6,030 nucleotides of DNA from Campylobacterota bacterium (GTDB taxonomy: Bacteria > Campylobacterota > Campylobacteria > Campylobacterales > Sulfurimonadaceae): NCBI GenBank assembly GCA_013153755.1, contig JAADDU010000013.1, positions 1 to 6,030 of the forward strand. The letters are read 5' to 3'. Below, piece after piece: positions 5,569 through 6,030 of this stretch; positions within the stretch are counted from its first letter, which is position 1, and each line of letters begins with the position of its first letter. Position numbers and translations under genes: made by a program. The notes below the pieces were generated by a model, which saw nothing but the letters and a program-made list of their open reading frames with translations, ran no database searches and was not told where the DNA came from.

Positions 5569-6030
5569 TTATTGGGATTTTTTCATCCAATTTATTATAC
5601 TCTTTATATCTTCATCACTAAGATTTTTAAAACTTGGCATCTTAGCACCCCTTGAACTCTTGTACTTTTTGATACTTCCATCTTTTATACTTTTATATAT
5701 CTCTTCTAAATTATCTTTATTTCTTTTTAGTATATGTTTAAAAGATGGACCTACTAAATCTTTGTCTACTCTATGACACCCTAAACAGTTGTTTTTTATA
5801 GCTAGCTTTTGACCTTTTGGCATAAGTTGTAATTTTCTTTGTAATGCTTGTTCTTTAAGTAAATTTTTTTGTGTAAAATGCTCAAACATATACCTAACTA
5901 TTGCATCTAACTCATCTTCGCTTAGTAAACCTTTTTGAGATGGCATAACACCATAAATTTTTAAGCTCTCTTTGTCACAGAATGATTTAGATGCACTAGG
6001 ATTTATGACATAATCTTTTACAAAATCGAT
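5569..6030 (-). CDS. c-type cytochrome, probably dihaem, C-terminal part (start beyond window)
   Basis: The minus-strand frame stays open to base 6030, giving 153 residues. Although an internal ATG exists at 5944-5946, the upstream residues continue sensibly as part of a cytochrome domain, so the true start is outside. The first visible stretch ends a haem domain: a candidate Met ligand in GVMPSQKG, then the closing helix SEDELDAIVRYMFEHF. After a Lys/Gln-rich linker comes a complete c551-like domain: CLGCH haem site (5773-5787), VGPSFKHIL, KDGS, KMPSF with the candidate axial Met, and the closing helix SDEDIKSIINWM. Such proteins carry electrons in the periplasm to terminal reductases or oxidases. 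A partner cannot be named. The signal peptide and first CxxCH lie off the window. Confidence 0.9.
   Translation of the reverse strand: MDFVKDYVINPSASKSFCDKESLKIYGVMPSQKGLLSEDELDAIVRYMFEHFTQKNLLKEQALQRKLQLMPKGQKLAIKNNCLGCHRVDKDLVGPSFKHILKRNKDNLEEIYKSIKDGSIKKYKSSRGAKMPSFKNLSDEDIKSIINWMKKSQ

Noticed and set aside
5569..5946. Cytochrome as a complete 125-residue protein starting at 5946
   Set aside because: That start would drop the N-terminal part of a haem domain, give no signal peptide, and put the candidate Met ligand at residue 1; the frame is open to the window edge.

Overview
The window is AT-rich DNA from a bacterium that looks like a free-living Campylobacterota member (Sulfurimonas, Sulfuricurvum or Arcobacter type). 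The grounds are codon use, short intergenic gaps, TGNTATAAT-like extended -10 elements without clear -35 boxes, AAGGA ribosome sites, and the combination of nitrous-oxide-reductase accessory genes with an Aer/CetB-type PAS protein. This is inferred from protein flavour; the genus cannot be fixed from the window.

Left part (1-2454, + strand) is the edge of a nos cluster. It holds the C-terminal 60 codons of NosL (copper accessory lipoprotein family), then after 2 bases a soluble single-PAS protein closely resembling the FAD-binding sensor domain of Aer, then after 18 bases NosD (periplasmic beta-helix protein needed for NosZ maturation). The tight spacing suggests one transcript. A small secreted Met/His-rich protein of unknown function follows, with its own promoter-like element. 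Nitrous oxide reductase (NosZ) itself is not in the window.

Middle part (2464-3632): a small single-pass membrane protein on the minus strand faces the secreted protein tail to tail and is divergent from tpx. Its start is best placed at a GTG at 2703. tpx (thiol peroxidase) overlaps by one base with a NifX/NafY-type (dinitrogenase cofactor family) small protein, making a two-gene operon.

Right part (3748-6030): proC (proline biosynthesis) on + converges on prs (PRPP synthetase) on -, with a 10-bp hairpin between them. Upstream of prs, also on -, is the C-terminal 153 residues of a c-type cytochrome. It has one complete c551-like haem domain and the tail of a preceding one, so it is probably dihaem; its start lies beyond the window.

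Functional theme: the left side concerns anaerobic N2O respiration and metal delivery. The cytochrome could belong to the same respiratory chain, but nothing here proves it. tpx, proC and prs are ordinary housekeeping genes. No tRNA, rRNA, CRISPR, insertion sequence or phage gene was seen. The most notable points are the redox-type PAS protein embedded between nosL and nosD, and the Met/His-rich secreted protein beside them.
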